22,082 bases of DNA from a virus: IMG/VR virus record IMGVR_UViG_3300020595_002713, positions 1-22,082 of that record; one strand, written 5' to 3'. Below, piece by piece: positions 7,759 to 14,477 of the stretch (position 1 is its first letter; each line of letters opens with the position of its first letter). A program made the position numbers and the translations under genes. The notes below the pieces were generated by a model. That model saw only the letters and a list, made by a program, of their open reading frames with translations, was not told the origin of the DNA and made no database searches.

Positions 7759-8553
7759 ATGATTAGTTTAGTAATACCAAGTTATCGTAATCCAAAATAT
7801 TTGGACATTTGTTTAAAATCCGCTATAGCAGGACAAAGCGAAACAAATGAAATAATAGTTGCAGTTGATGGTTTTATTGAGGAAAGTCAAGCTGTATTAG
7901 ACAAGTATAAAGATGACATTAAAACATTAGATTTAGGTCAAAATGCGGGTATGCAACAAGCTTTAAATCTTGGTGTATTTAACTCTAGTTTTGAAACCAT
8001 TTGTATCATTAATGATGATAATGTTTTAAGTAAAGGATGGGATATAACTATAAGAGAAAATCTAAATAAAGGTGAGGTACTTACCATTAACCAAATAGAA
8101 CCTAAAGGTCCTGGTGTATTTAACTTCCCCGTAAAAGATTTTGGAACAGTTGATAACTTTGATTATGAAGGTTATTTAAAATATGAAGACCAAATTAGTA
8201 AAGATAAATCTACAGATGATGGAGGTATATTTCCATTTGCTCTATCTAAAAAAGATTATATGATAGTAGGTGGGTTCGATACATTATACCAGTCACCGTT
8301 TATTTGTGATTGGGATTTCTTTTTAAAGTTAGATTTAAATGGTTTGAAGTTTATTAGAACTCATAAATCACATTTTTACCACTTTGGTTCTACAGCTACT
8401 AAAAACGGCAATGAAGGGATTAGATTTAAAGCAACTGAACAACCAGCTGCTGAAATATTTGAATACAAATGGGGAATAACACCATCTATGTATAAACACC
8501 ATTCACATAACCCTAAAAATGGGGAAATAATAAAAGGAATAAGATATGAGTAA
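7759..8553 (+). CDS. Glycosyltransferase family 2
   Basis: The 264-aa protein has the classic GT2 opening ISLVIPSYRNPKYLDICLKS, strand IIVAVDG, and the nucleotide-sugar/metal motif INDDN (Asp86, Asp87). The acceptor-side GGFD (MIVGGFDTLY) is followed by DWDFFLKL, which supplies the acidic catalytic-base region. It is complete compared with other GT2 domains and has no membrane helix. The start follows a 32-base spacer and an AAAACGTTATG leader. Its stop lies inside the next gene (8-base overlap), so it is probably co-translated with the epimerase. Confidence 0.9.
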   Translation: MISLVIPSYRNPKYLDICLKSAIAGQSETNEIIVAVDGFIEESQAVLDKYKDDIKTLDLGQNAGMQQALNLGVFNSSFETICIINDDNVLSKGWDITIRENLNKGEVLTINQIEPKGPGVFNFPVKDFGTVDNFDYEGYLKYEDQISKDKSTDDGGIFPFALSKKDYMIVGGFDTLYQSPFICDWDFFLKLDLNGLKFIRTHKSHFYHFGSTATKNGNEGIRFKATEQPAAEIFEYKWGITPSMYKHHSHNPKNGEIIKGIRYE

Positions 8554-9544
8554 AACAGTATTAATAACAGGAGTAGCAGGTCTATTAGGTAGTAGGTTAG
8601 CAGATTGGATTATAGAAAACAAACCTGAGTATAAAGTAGTAGGCATAGATGACTTAAGTGGTGGATACGAAAGTAATGTCCACCCTAAAGTAGATTTATG
8701 GCAAGTAGATTTAGTAAAACATCCTATTAGTGTTTGTTTTGAAAAAAATAAATTTGATTATGTATTTCATTTTGCTGCTTATGCTGCTGAAGGGCTTAGC
8801 CCTTTTATACGTTGTTTTAACTATGATAACAACTTAAAAGTAACAGCACGCATAGTTAATGAGTGTATTAAGAACGACGTTAAACGACTGGTATTTACGT
8901 CAACACTTGCAGTATACGGACATGGCTATGGAGGCATATTTGATGAAATACAAATACCCAAACCTATTGACCCATATGGTGTTGCAAAATATGCTTGTGA
9001 AATGGATATTCAAATTGCAAATGAACAACATGGTTTAGATTATTGTATTATTAGACCTCATAATGTTTATGGTATTAAACAAAATATTTGGGACAAATAT
9101 AGAAATGTATTAGGTATTTGGATGTATCAGTACCTTAATGATGAGCCAATGACAATATTTGGAGATGGTGAACAAACTAGAGCATTTAGTTTCATAGATG
9201 ACATACTAGAACCACTATGGAATTCAGCTATAAGAGAAGAAGCATCAAAGCAAATTATTAATTTAGGTGGTGTTGAAGAAATATCAATAAAGGAAGCTGC
9301 TAATACTCTTAGAGCAGTAATAGATACTAAAGATGAATTTAGGTATTTAGAAGCAAGACATGAGGTAAAACATTCAATACCTACATTCCAAAAATCTATT
9401 GATTTATTAGATTTTAAATCTACTACTACATTATATGATGGATTAGAGCAAATGTGGGATTGGGCAGAAGACCAACCAATGAGAAAACGATTTGTGTGGG
9501 ATGAATATGAGTTGGATAAAGGTATTTACAGTTTTTGGAAGTAA
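8546..9544 (+). CDS. NAD-dependent sugar-nucleotide epimerase/dehydratase (extended SDR)
   Basis: The 332-aa protein is full length for the family. The dinucleotide-binding G-x2-G-x2-G is at Gly9/12/15 (TGVAGLLG), and the acidic residue pair after strand 2 is in GIDDLSGG. HFAAYA lies near 75-80. The catalytic triad is Ser/Thr in FTSTLAVYG (118-120), Tyr144 and Lys148 in YGVAK. RPHNVYG and the substrate-side GDGEQTRAFSFIDD are typical of UDP-sugar 4-epimerases and related dehydratases. It would supply an activated sugar to the transferases upstream; the exact substrate is not readable. It is the last gene before a promoter-bearing spacer. Confidence 0.9.
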   Translation: MSKTVLITGVAGLLGSRLADWIIENKPEYKVVGIDDLSGGYESNVHPKVDLWQVDLVKHPISVCFEKNKFDYVFHFAAYAAEGLSPFIRCFNYDNNLKVTARIVNECIKNDVKRLVFTSTLAVYGHGYGGIFDEIQIPKPIDPYGVAKYACEMDIQIANEQHGLDYCIIRPHNVYGIKQNIWDKYRNVLGIWMYQYLNDEPMTIFGDGEQTRAFSFIDDILEPLWNSAIREEASKQIINLGGVEEISIKEAANTLRAVIDTKDEFRYLEARHEVKHSIPTFQKSIDLLDFKSTTTLYDGLEQMWDWAEDQPMRKRFVWDEYELDKGIYSFWK

Positions 9545-9556
9545 TCCGCAAAACAT

Positions 9557-9588
9557 TTGGAGAAGCGAAAGAGTGTTCGTATATTTAC
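9557..9588 (+). promoter_or_regulatory. Bacteroidota-type promoter P1
   Basis: TTTG (9556-9559) and TATATTTAC (9580-9588) lie 20 bases apart, the -33/-7 form known for Bacteroidota sigma factors. The likely RNA start is near 9595, which leaves a leader of about 34 bases before ATG 9629. The spacer sequence is nearly the same as in the promoter at 13447. Confidence 0.75.
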
Positions 9589-9628
9589 GGAAATAAAAGA
9601 GTAAATAGAAAACTAAAATGTTATATTT

Positions 9629-10036
9629 ATGAGTTATGTAAATGAAAGTACTGTATTAAATATGAGTAAATCACCATTAAAAATGATACCTTGCACTAAG
9701 TGTAGTGGTAATATGCCTGAGTTAAGGCTAACTGAATACGGTTATAACTTCTGTATTAATTGTTCTGAATCAGGTAATTATGTTAAACCTAAACAAGGTA
9801 TTAATGTGCTTATGGGTGAAGGAGATCATACATGGGTTGAAACCATCATTATGGATGCTGAAGAATATGATCAGTATTTATTTGATACAGGTCAACTTGT
9901 AGGGGATGATGTACCCACCCCTCAAGTAAAAATAGATAAATCTTCTGAGATCATAGATTTTGATGAGGAAGATAATAAAACCTTACCTTCTAAAAACGGT
10001 AATGTATCTATTATGGATCAACTTGATTCAGAATAA
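9629..10036 (+). CDS. DksA/TraR-like C4 zinc finger protein
   Basis: The 135-aa protein carries a four-cysteine finger, Cys22-x2-Cys25-x16-Cys42-x2-Cys45, with the intervening ELRLTEYGYNFCINC resembling the DksA/TraR finger. In those proteins an N-terminal coiled coil enters the RNA polymerase secondary channel; here there is no long coiled coil before the finger, so that mode of action is doubtful. The C-terminal 60 residues are acidic and probably flexible. It is the first gene after promoter P1. The stop overlaps the next start (TAATG). It may regulate transcription or bind another protein; the function is not established. Confidence 0.65.
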   Translation: MSYVNESTVLNMSKSPLKMIPCTKCSGNMPELRLTEYGYNFCINCSESGNYVKPKQGINVLMGEGDHTWVETIIMDAEEYDQYLFDTGQLVGDDVPTPQVKIDKSSEIIDFDEEDNKTLPSKNGNVSIMDQLDSE

Positions 10037-10650
10037 TGCGTAAAAAATTTCTTAGTAAGGAACAAGTAATAGCTGCACAAGGTAAGACATTATCTAATAT
10101 GGCTGCTGCAAGGTATTTGCATGTTTCTTATCAACATTACAAGAAATATGCTAAAATGTACAATCTCTTTGATAGTCATTTAAATCAAAGTGGTAAAGGT
10201 GTACCTAAATATTTAAAAGGCTCTAAAAAAATGCCGGCAATGATTGAGATAATAGAGGGCAGAATTTCTGCATCTCATTTCTCTCCTGCCAAAATTAAGT
10301 ATTCTTTAATAGAGCAGGCATATTTATCGGAAGAATGTGCAGTATGCAAGTTTAAAGAAAGAAGGGTATTGGATTATAAAATCCCCCTACTATTGCATTT
10401 CAAAGATAAAAACTGCAACAACTACAGCTTAAACAATATTGAACTGCTGTGTTATAATCACTACTTCTTACAAGTAGGTGATATTTTCAATAAAAATGAT
10501 GTAAAACAATTAGAATCAAACACTGAACAGTTTAAGACTACTGAGAACGTTGAATTTGAAGTCGATGATTATCACTTACAACGCTTAAAAGAATTAGGAT
10601 TAGACACAGATGAGGATGATGGTACTGATCAATATATTTCAAGAATATGA
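10036..10650 (+). CDS. HNH-type zinc finger protein with N-terminal helix-turn-helix
   Basis: The 204-aa protein begins with a helix-turn-helix-like segment (TLSNMAAARYLHVSYQHYKKYAK, about 18-40). An HNH-like core lies at 98-147: Cys101-x2-Cys104, Asp113, LLLHFKD with His121, SLNNIELLC with Cys139, and His142. This resembles phage HNH proteins with the pattern C..C...D.K.PL.LHH.D...N...NL.LLC.NC. Only one His of the usual HH pair is present (LHF rather than HHx), so nuclease activity is uncertain. The C-terminus is acidic. It is co-transcribed behind the zinc finger gene. Confidence 0.65.
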   Translation: MRKKFLSKEQVIAAQGKTLSNMAAARYLHVSYQHYKKYAKMYNLFDSHLNQSGKGVPKYLKGSKKMPAMIEIIEGRISASHFSPAKIKYSLIEQAYLSEECAVCKFKERRVLDYKIPLLLHFKDKNCNNYSLNNIELLCYNHYFLQVGDIFNKNDVKQLESNTEQFKTTENVEFEVDDYHLQRLKELGLDTDEDDGTDQYISRI

Positions 10651-10811
10651 AAAACATAAACAGCAATAAACATAATTCTATAGTCAAGGACTATGGCAAA
10701 CAAAAAAGTAAACATCTAGAACGTTTAGCTAATAAAATGCTAAAAAATGATGAAGTTTCTCAAAAACTTAAATCACACCATATCAAAGGGGAATTCTTAA
10801 AGGAATTTTAA
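10647..10811 (+). CDS. 54-aa basic ORF of unknown function
   Basis: ATG 10647 overlaps the stop of the HNH-type gene (ATGA), the same coupling used between clear genes here. The product is lysine/histidine-rich and probably helical (KSKHLERLANKMLKND, then EVSQKLKSHHIKGEFLKEF). No family is recognised. The coupled start is the main reason to accept it. Confidence 0.6.
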   Translation: MKNINSNKHNSIVKDYGKQKSKHLERLANKMLKNDEVSQKLKSHHIKGEFLKEF

Positions 10812-10852
10812 GTAGTTTTCACTATAACCTTTTATTAACCAAAACTAAAAAT

Positions 10853-11419
10853 ATGAAATCAATTTTAAAAATAATGGTATGCATACCTTTATATCTTTTA
10901 TCCTCTTCTATTTCCCAAAGTTCAGAAGTGGGAACAATAAGAGAACACATTAATCCTATAGAGGCTGAAACAGCAATTGAGGAGGAAGTAAAAATAGACC
11001 CTAAATCACATAATCATTTTCTAAATGCAATAGGGCATATGGAATCTGGTAACAGATACAATATTGTAAACAAATGGGGATATATGGGCAAATATCAATT
11101 TGGTAGATCAACCCTACAAACTTTAGGGTATAATATAACTCGTACAGAATTTTTATCAAACCCACAAATACAGGAAGAAGCAATGTATAAACTTCTTAAA
11201 TATAATAAATACACATTAAAATACTATATAAGCAATTATGATGGTAAAAAAGTATGGGGTGTAAATATAACAGAATCAGGATTACTAGCAGCTGCTCACT
11301 TAGCAGGATCAGGCAATGTTAAAAGATTTTTCCAAAAAGGATTAGATTTTAAAGATGCTAATGGAACTAAAATGACATCTTATATGAAACAATTTGGAGG
11401 ATATAAACTGAATATTTAA
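10853..11419 (+). CDS. Exported lysozyme-like peptidoglycan hydrolase
   Basis: The 188-aa protein has a probable Sec signal peptide: MKSILKI, then a hydrophobic stretch MVCIPLYLLSSSI, with cleavage likely near SQSS-E (residues 21-25). The mature part holds the lytic transglycosylase-like motif AIGHMESGN with Glu64 as candidate catalytic acid. GYMGKYQFGRSTLQTLGY follows, and GLLAAAHLAGSGNVKRFF after it is typical of this lysozyme superfamily. It should cleave glycan strands in the periplasm, as an endolysin that uses host Sec export or as a virion or entry hydrolase. A 41-base spacer without a clear promoter precedes it. No dedicated holin is adjacent. Confidence 0.78.
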   Translation: MKSILKIMVCIPLYLLSSSISQSSEVGTIREHINPIEAETAIEEEVKIDPKSHNHFLNAIGHMESGNRYNIVNKWGYMGKYQFGRSTLQTLGYNITRTEFLSNPQIQEEAMYKLLKYNKYTLKYYISNYDGKKVWGVNITESGLLAAAHLAGSGNVKRFFQKGLDFKDANGTKMTSYMKQFGGYKLNI

Positions 11420-11439
11420 ATTTAAACAAACAATAGATT

Positions 11440-11577
11440 ATGGCAAGACAAACAGCAGGTGGTGGTTATGAAGGCAAAAGTAAAATAAAACGCCCTGGAG
11501 TTCATTCTAAGACAAAAACGTCTAATACTAAGACATCTAAAAATTATAAAAAAACATATAGAGGACAAGGTAAATAA
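11440..11577 (+). CDS. 45-aa highly basic phage micro-protein
   Basis: The ORF starts at ATG 11440 (leader AATAGATT) and encodes a peptide with GGGYEGKSKIKRPGVHSKTK and KNYKKTYRGQGK segments, rich in Lys, Thr and Gly. Very similar small basic proteins, also ending in RGQG(K/R), recur from memory in environmental phages of Bacteroidota and in T4-like phages. The charge suggests nucleic acid binding. The next start follows four bases after the stop. Confidence 0.75.
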   Translation: MARQTAGGGYEGKSKIKRPGVHSKTKTSNTKTSKNYKKTYRGQGK

Positions 11578-11581
11578 AGTT

Positions 11582-11767
11582 ATGACACATAAATTTGAAG
11601 TAGGAGATAAAGCATTTAAACCCAAGGGGTATAAATTTCCTTGTACAATAGTATCTATTTTTGAAACTACTAAAGGTAAAGTAAGAATAGTAGCTGAAAT
11701 GGAGGATAATGGAATGTTGCATGTTTTTAATGAGGACCAGTTAGAAAAACAAGATCCTAGATTATGA
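11582..11767 (+). CDS. 61-aa small beta-rich protein of unknown function
   Basis: The product reads as a small beta barrel of KOW/SH3 type: KFEVGDKAFKPKGYKFPCTI, VSIFETTKGKVRIVAEME, then NGMLHVFNEDQLE. Related small proteins with GMLH(I/V)FNE occur in marine T4-like phages from memory, without known role. It ends in an ATGA overlap with thymidylate synthase, so the two are translationally coupled. Confidence 0.75.
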   Translation: MTHKFEVGDKAFKPKGYKFPCTIVSIFETTKGKVRIVAEMEDNGMLHVFNEDQLEKQDPRL

Positions 11768-12630
11768 CTTTAGATAAACAATATCAAAACTTATTAAGTC
11801 TTATATTGGAAAGTGGTAGTAAAAAGGATGATAGAACTGGAACAGGTACTTTATCCTTATTTGGGCAACAAATTAGACATAATATGAGTGAGGGATTTCC
11901 CTTACTCACTACTAAAAAACTATCTCTTAAAACTATAGTTACTGAATTAAAATGGTTTTTAAAAGGTGATACTAACATTAAGTATTTACAAGATAATAAT
12001 TGTAAAATATGGGATGGTGACTATAATAAATCTAAAAGAACAGATGGTGAGTTAGGTCCTATATATGGTAAACAATGGAGAGATTGGGGTGGTATTAAAT
12101 CTACTAGAATAAGTCAAAATAGAGATAAAGATGGATATTTAGGTTTTGAAGAAGATCATACTTTAGGTGTTGACCAAATCAAAAACCTAATCTCAGATAT
12201 TAAATCGAATCCTAATAGTAGAAGATTAATGATATCAGCTTGGAATGTAGGTGAGTTAAAATATATGACTTTACCACCTTGTCATTATGGGTTTCAATGT
12301 TATGTAAGTGATAGTAAGTTATCTCTAATGTGGAATCAAAGAAGTGTAGATACATTCTTAGGTTTACCTTTTAACATAGCATCTTATGGTTTATTATTGT
12401 TATTACTATGTGATGAAACAGGATTACAACCTGGTGATTTAATAGGTAACTTGGGTGATACACATTTATATTTAAATCATATTGAACAAGCTAAAGAGCA
12501 AATAAATAGATATGAGTTTACTCTTCCAACTATTAAACTTAGCAATATAAATATTTTAGATGGAGAGTTTGATTATGAGTTAATAAACTACCAAGCACAC
12601 CCTAATATTAAAGCACCTTTATCAAACTAG
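11764..12630 (+). CDS. thyA: Thymidylate synthase
   Basis: The 288-aa protein makes dTMP from dUMP using methylenetetrahydrofolate. Seen in order: DDRTGTGTLSLFG (22-34), FPLLTTKK, the PPCHYGFQCY site with nucleophile Cys173, NQRSVDTFLGLPFN, and GDTHLYLNH. Asn204 in LPFNIASY is the residue that fixes dUMP; dCMP hydroxymethylases such as T4 gp42 carry Asp there. It is slightly longer than E. coli ThyA (264 aa), with extra residues around 110-135. A thymidine-analogue hydroxymethylase of the same fold cannot be fully excluded. It supports phage DNA synthesis and is coupled to the small gene before it. Confidence 0.96.
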   Translation: MTLDKQYQNLLSLILESGSKKDDRTGTGTLSLFGQQIRHNMSEGFPLLTTKKLSLKTIVTELKWFLKGDTNIKYLQDNNCKIWDGDYNKSKRTDGELGPIYGKQWRDWGGIKSTRISQNRDKDGYLGFEEDHTLGVDQIKNLISDIKSNPNSRRLMISAWNVGELKYMTLPPCHYGFQCYVSDSKLSLMWNQRSVDTFLGLPFNIASYGLLLLLLCDETGLQPGDLIGNLGDTHLYLNHIEQAKEQINRYEFTLPTIKLSNINILDGEFDYELINYQAHPNIKAPLSN

Positions 12631-12632
12631 TT

Positions 12633-13217
12633 ATGAATCAAAATAAGTACCTATTAATAATAGGTCATCCTGATAAAAAATCTTTTTGTTATAATGGTAT
12701 ATTCAAAACCATATTAAGAGAGATGAAAAAACATACACAACACTATGAGATTATTGATTTGTATGAAGATAAATTACATAGAGACAAAGACGAGTTGATT
12801 CAAAGCTATAAAGATTTAGTTACTTGGTCAACACATCTTTATTTTATATCCCCAGTTTGGTGGTTTAGATTAACACCTAAAATGGAAATATTCTTTGATG
12901 AGGTATTTACACCTGGTTTTGCTTATAAGTTTGTACCTTTATTTGGCAAGTATGCTTATCCAAAACCCTTTCTTAGTGATAAAAAAGTAAGAACTTACAT
13001 AACACATGGTGCACCTAAACTACCAGTTATTACTTTATATCTTAATTCTGTTAAGTTAAGATTAGTGATGGGAGTGTACACCTTTGTATTTGGTTGGAAC
13101 ATTAATAGATGGAGAAAAACTAAACAATTTTGGTCTATACCTTTTGTTGATAAAAATAAAAGAAAAAAATACTTATCAATAGTAAAAAAGGATACTCTAA
13201 AAGATTTAAAATCATGA
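12633..13217 (+). CDS. NAD(P)H quinone oxidoreductase-like flavodoxin-fold protein
   Basis: The 194-aa protein matches the Flavodoxin_2 group (NQO1, MdaB, KefF). YLLIIGHPDKKSFCYNG (6-22) is the flavin phosphate loop. ISPVWWFRLTPKMEIFFDEVF is the conserved flavin/quinone-site segment, and FAYKF plus THGAP follow in the expected order. The family reduces quinones or similar acceptors with NAD(P)H. Such a gene is unusual beside thyA in a phage; it may be a metabolic or redox-stress accessory gene. It starts three bases after the thyA stop and ends in an ATGA overlap. Confidence 0.85.
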   Translation: MNQNKYLLIIGHPDKKSFCYNGIFKTILREMKKHTQHYEIIDLYEDKLHRDKDELIQSYKDLVTWSTHLYFISPVWWFRLTPKMEIFFDEVFTPGFAYKFVPLFGKYAYPKPFLSDKKVRTYITHGAPKLPVITLYLNSVKLRLVMGVYTFVFGWNINRWRKTKQFWSIPFVDKNKRKKYLSIVKKDTLKDLKS

Positions 13218-13288
13218 AAAAAGTAAAAAAGATTTTAAAAGCATATTGGGAACTTATGTTAAGTGGATATAAACCTACAAAAATATGA
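13214..13288 (+). CDS. 24-aa micro-ORF
   Basis: ATG 13214 overlaps the quinone reductase stop, and its own stop overlaps ATG 13285, giving two consecutive ATGA couplings. The peptide is basic at the N-terminus (MKKVKKILK) followed by AYWELMLSGYKPTKI, possibly an amphipathic helix. It may be a real peptide or only a translational bridge to the next ORF. Confidence 0.4.
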   Translation: MKKVKKILKAYWELMLSGYKPTKI

Positions 13289-13428
13289 CTAAAATAATCT
13301 ATATGCAAGATACTGTAAATCATATGATAAAAACTGATAAAAACTTAGTTATGCAGTTAGATATGATGGGTAAACCTGAGATTAAATCTGTTGAAGGTGT
13401 TCAATACTATGTTTTTGAAGTAGAGTAA
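13285..13428 (+). CDS. 47-aa micro-ORF of unknown function
   Basis: This ORF starts inside the ATGA junction and ends just before promoter P2. The peptide is methionine-rich (seven Met in 47 residues) and ends in a probable beta hairpin (EIKSVEGVQYYVFEVE). No family is recognised. Coupling to the upstream genes is the main support. Confidence 0.5.
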   Translation: MTKIIYMQDTVNHMIKTDKNLVMQLDMMGKPEIKSVEGVQYYVFEVE

Positions 13429-13446
13429 AAACAAATGCGAAAAAAC

Positions 13447-13478
13447 TTGGAGAAGCAAAATTTTGTTCGTATATTTAC
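13447..13478 (+). promoter_or_regulatory. Bacteroidota-type promoter P2
   Basis: TTG (13447-13449) and TATATTTAC (13470-13478) are separated by 20 bases. The segment 13447-13480 is identical to 9557-9590 (P1) at 30 of 34 positions, including most of the spacer. The leader to ATG 13515 is about 30 bases and very A-rich. Confidence 0.75.
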
Positions 13479-13514
13479 GGCATAAGAGTTAAGTATAAAA
13501 AAAAAATAAAGGTT

Positions 13515-13721
13515 ATGAAAAAAGAAGATAGAGTAAAACACCAAGAAAAAGTAATTAAGTGGTATGCTGATGGAATCATTACAGATGATGAATGTAATGA
13601 ATTATTAGATCTTTATTCTGATGAAGTAATAACAGAAGAGGAAGATACCTATAACTGGGATATAGATAATCCCTCAGAATGTAATTGGGTGGATGACAAC
13701 TGGGAACAACAATATGAATAA
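13515..13721 (+). CDS. 68-aa acidic protein of unknown function
   Basis: This is the only gene between promoters P2 and P3. The N-terminal half is helical and charged (RVKHQEKVIKWYADGIITDDECNELLDLY); the second half is strongly acidic with tryptophans (NWDIDNPSECNWVDDNWEQQ). Small acidic phage proteins are often inhibitors or DNA mimics of host proteins, but nothing specific supports that here. It is preceded by AATAAAGGTTATG, the same 13 bases found before the next gene. Confidence 0.7.
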   Translation: MKKEDRVKHQEKVIKWYADGIITDDECNELLDLYSDEVITEEEDTYNWDIDNPSECNWVDDNWEQQYE

Positions 13722-13725
13722 AAGA

Positions 13726-13743
13726 CAAGCACATAAGTGCTTG
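13726..13743 (+). terminator. Short hairpin after the 68-aa gene, overlapping P3
   Basis: CAAGCAC (13726-13732) and GTGCTTG (13737-13743) form a perfect 7-bp stem with loop ATAA, five bases after the stop codon. No T-run follows, so it is at best a weak intrinsic terminator. Its 3' arm contains the TTG of promoter P3. It could be a protein-binding palindrome instead. Confidence 0.4.
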
Positions 13744-13772
13744 GCTCCCCAAAATATTGTATGTAGATTTAC
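13741..13772 (+). promoter_or_regulatory. Bacteroidota-type promoter P3
   Basis: TTG (13741-13743) and TAGATTTAC (13764-13772) are separated by 20 bases, as in the other three promoters. The RNA would start near 13779, downstream of an in-frame ATG at 13757. This supports ATG 13802 as the true start of the next gene. Confidence 0.7.
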
Positions 13773-13801
13773 AGAATATTAAAATAAATAAAATAAAGGT
13801 T

Positions 13802-14089
13802 ATGAATTGGAGATATGATCACAGAGAATTTTTGCCCCCAAATTTAGTACAATTCAATGGTAAAACGTATATTGTTCCTGGATGGCGTAGGGTGGCGAAG
13901 GACACAAGGCTGTCGAATATACGCCACGTAAAACCGCAAATAAGCGAAGTACCTGTACCAACATCGAAATACAAAACAATATATTATCCTGAAAGTGGTA
14001 AGTACCATTGTTCATGTATGGGTTATTGGAGGTCAAAAGGAAATTGTAAGCATGTTAAAGCTTTAAAATTAGAAAATAATGGAAAATAG
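13802..14089 (+). CDS. SWIM-type zinc finger protein
   Basis: The 95-aa protein has a C-x-C-x9-C-x-H motif near its end (Cys70, Cys72, Cys82, His84, in YHCSCMGYWRSKGNCKH), which is the SWIM finger. SWIM domains bind DNA or proteins and occur in Swi2/Snf2 helicases, MuDR transposases and Rad51 partners. Here the finger stands alone with a basic, proline-containing N-terminal part. I chose ATG 13802 because it lies just after promoter P3 and follows the same AATAAAGGTTATG leader as the preceding gene; ATG 13757 in frame would lie inside the promoter. The segment 13875-13960 is richer in G/C than its surroundings. Confidence 0.75.
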   Translation: MNWRYDHREFLPPNLVQFNGKTYIVPGWRRVAKDTRLSNIRHVKPQISEVPVPTSKYKTIYYPESGKYHCSCMGYWRSKGNCKHVKALKLENNGK

Positions 14090-14477
14090 AGGTAGAAAAA
14101 AGGAAAGTACAGAAGTTACTAAGGTTTACACTCAAGAAATGAAAAATTCTGAGGGTGGTAAAATGATTTATAAGTTTGATTTAAATAAGTTTCCAAACGG
14201 AGCATATTCAGTAGAATATATTCCTCCAAAACAATATACACCTAAACCTGTATTTGATTTAAATCAAAGGACATATTCTAAAGCACCAACAGTTATGGTA
14301 TTTAAATCATCAGATCGTTCAAATGCTAAAGTTAAAATGAAGATATTTAATAAAAATGTTGATTTTGTTAATATGGCTAAGAAATTACCAGGTGTACCTA
14401 ATAATGCTGTAATATTAGAGTTAGGCGTTGGTGAAAGTTTTATTACAATGTGGAAAAAACAATACAATTTAAATTAA
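14079..14477 (+). CDS. 132-aa protein of unknown function
   Basis: ATG 14079 lies inside the end of the SWIM gene (11-base overlap). The first 28 residues are polar and probably disordered, with an RGRKK patch. The rest looks beta-rich (MIYKFDLNKFPNGAYSVEYI, PTVMVFKSSD, AVILELGVGESFITMWKKQY). An internal ATG at 14163 would give a 104-aa protein without the disordered part. No family is recognised. Confidence 0.65.
   Translation: MENRGRKKESTEVTKVYTQEMKNSEGGKMIYKFDLNKFPNGAYSVEYIPPKQYTPKPVFDLNQRTYSKAPTVMVFKSSDRSNAKVKMKIFNKNVDFVNMAKKLPGVPNNAVILELGVGESFITMWKKQYNLN

Noticed and set aside
11764-12630. dCMP hydroxymethylase (T4 gp42-like) instead of thymidylate synthase
   Set aside because: Asn204 in LPFNIASY is the dUMP-type residue; gp42-type enzymes have Asp there.
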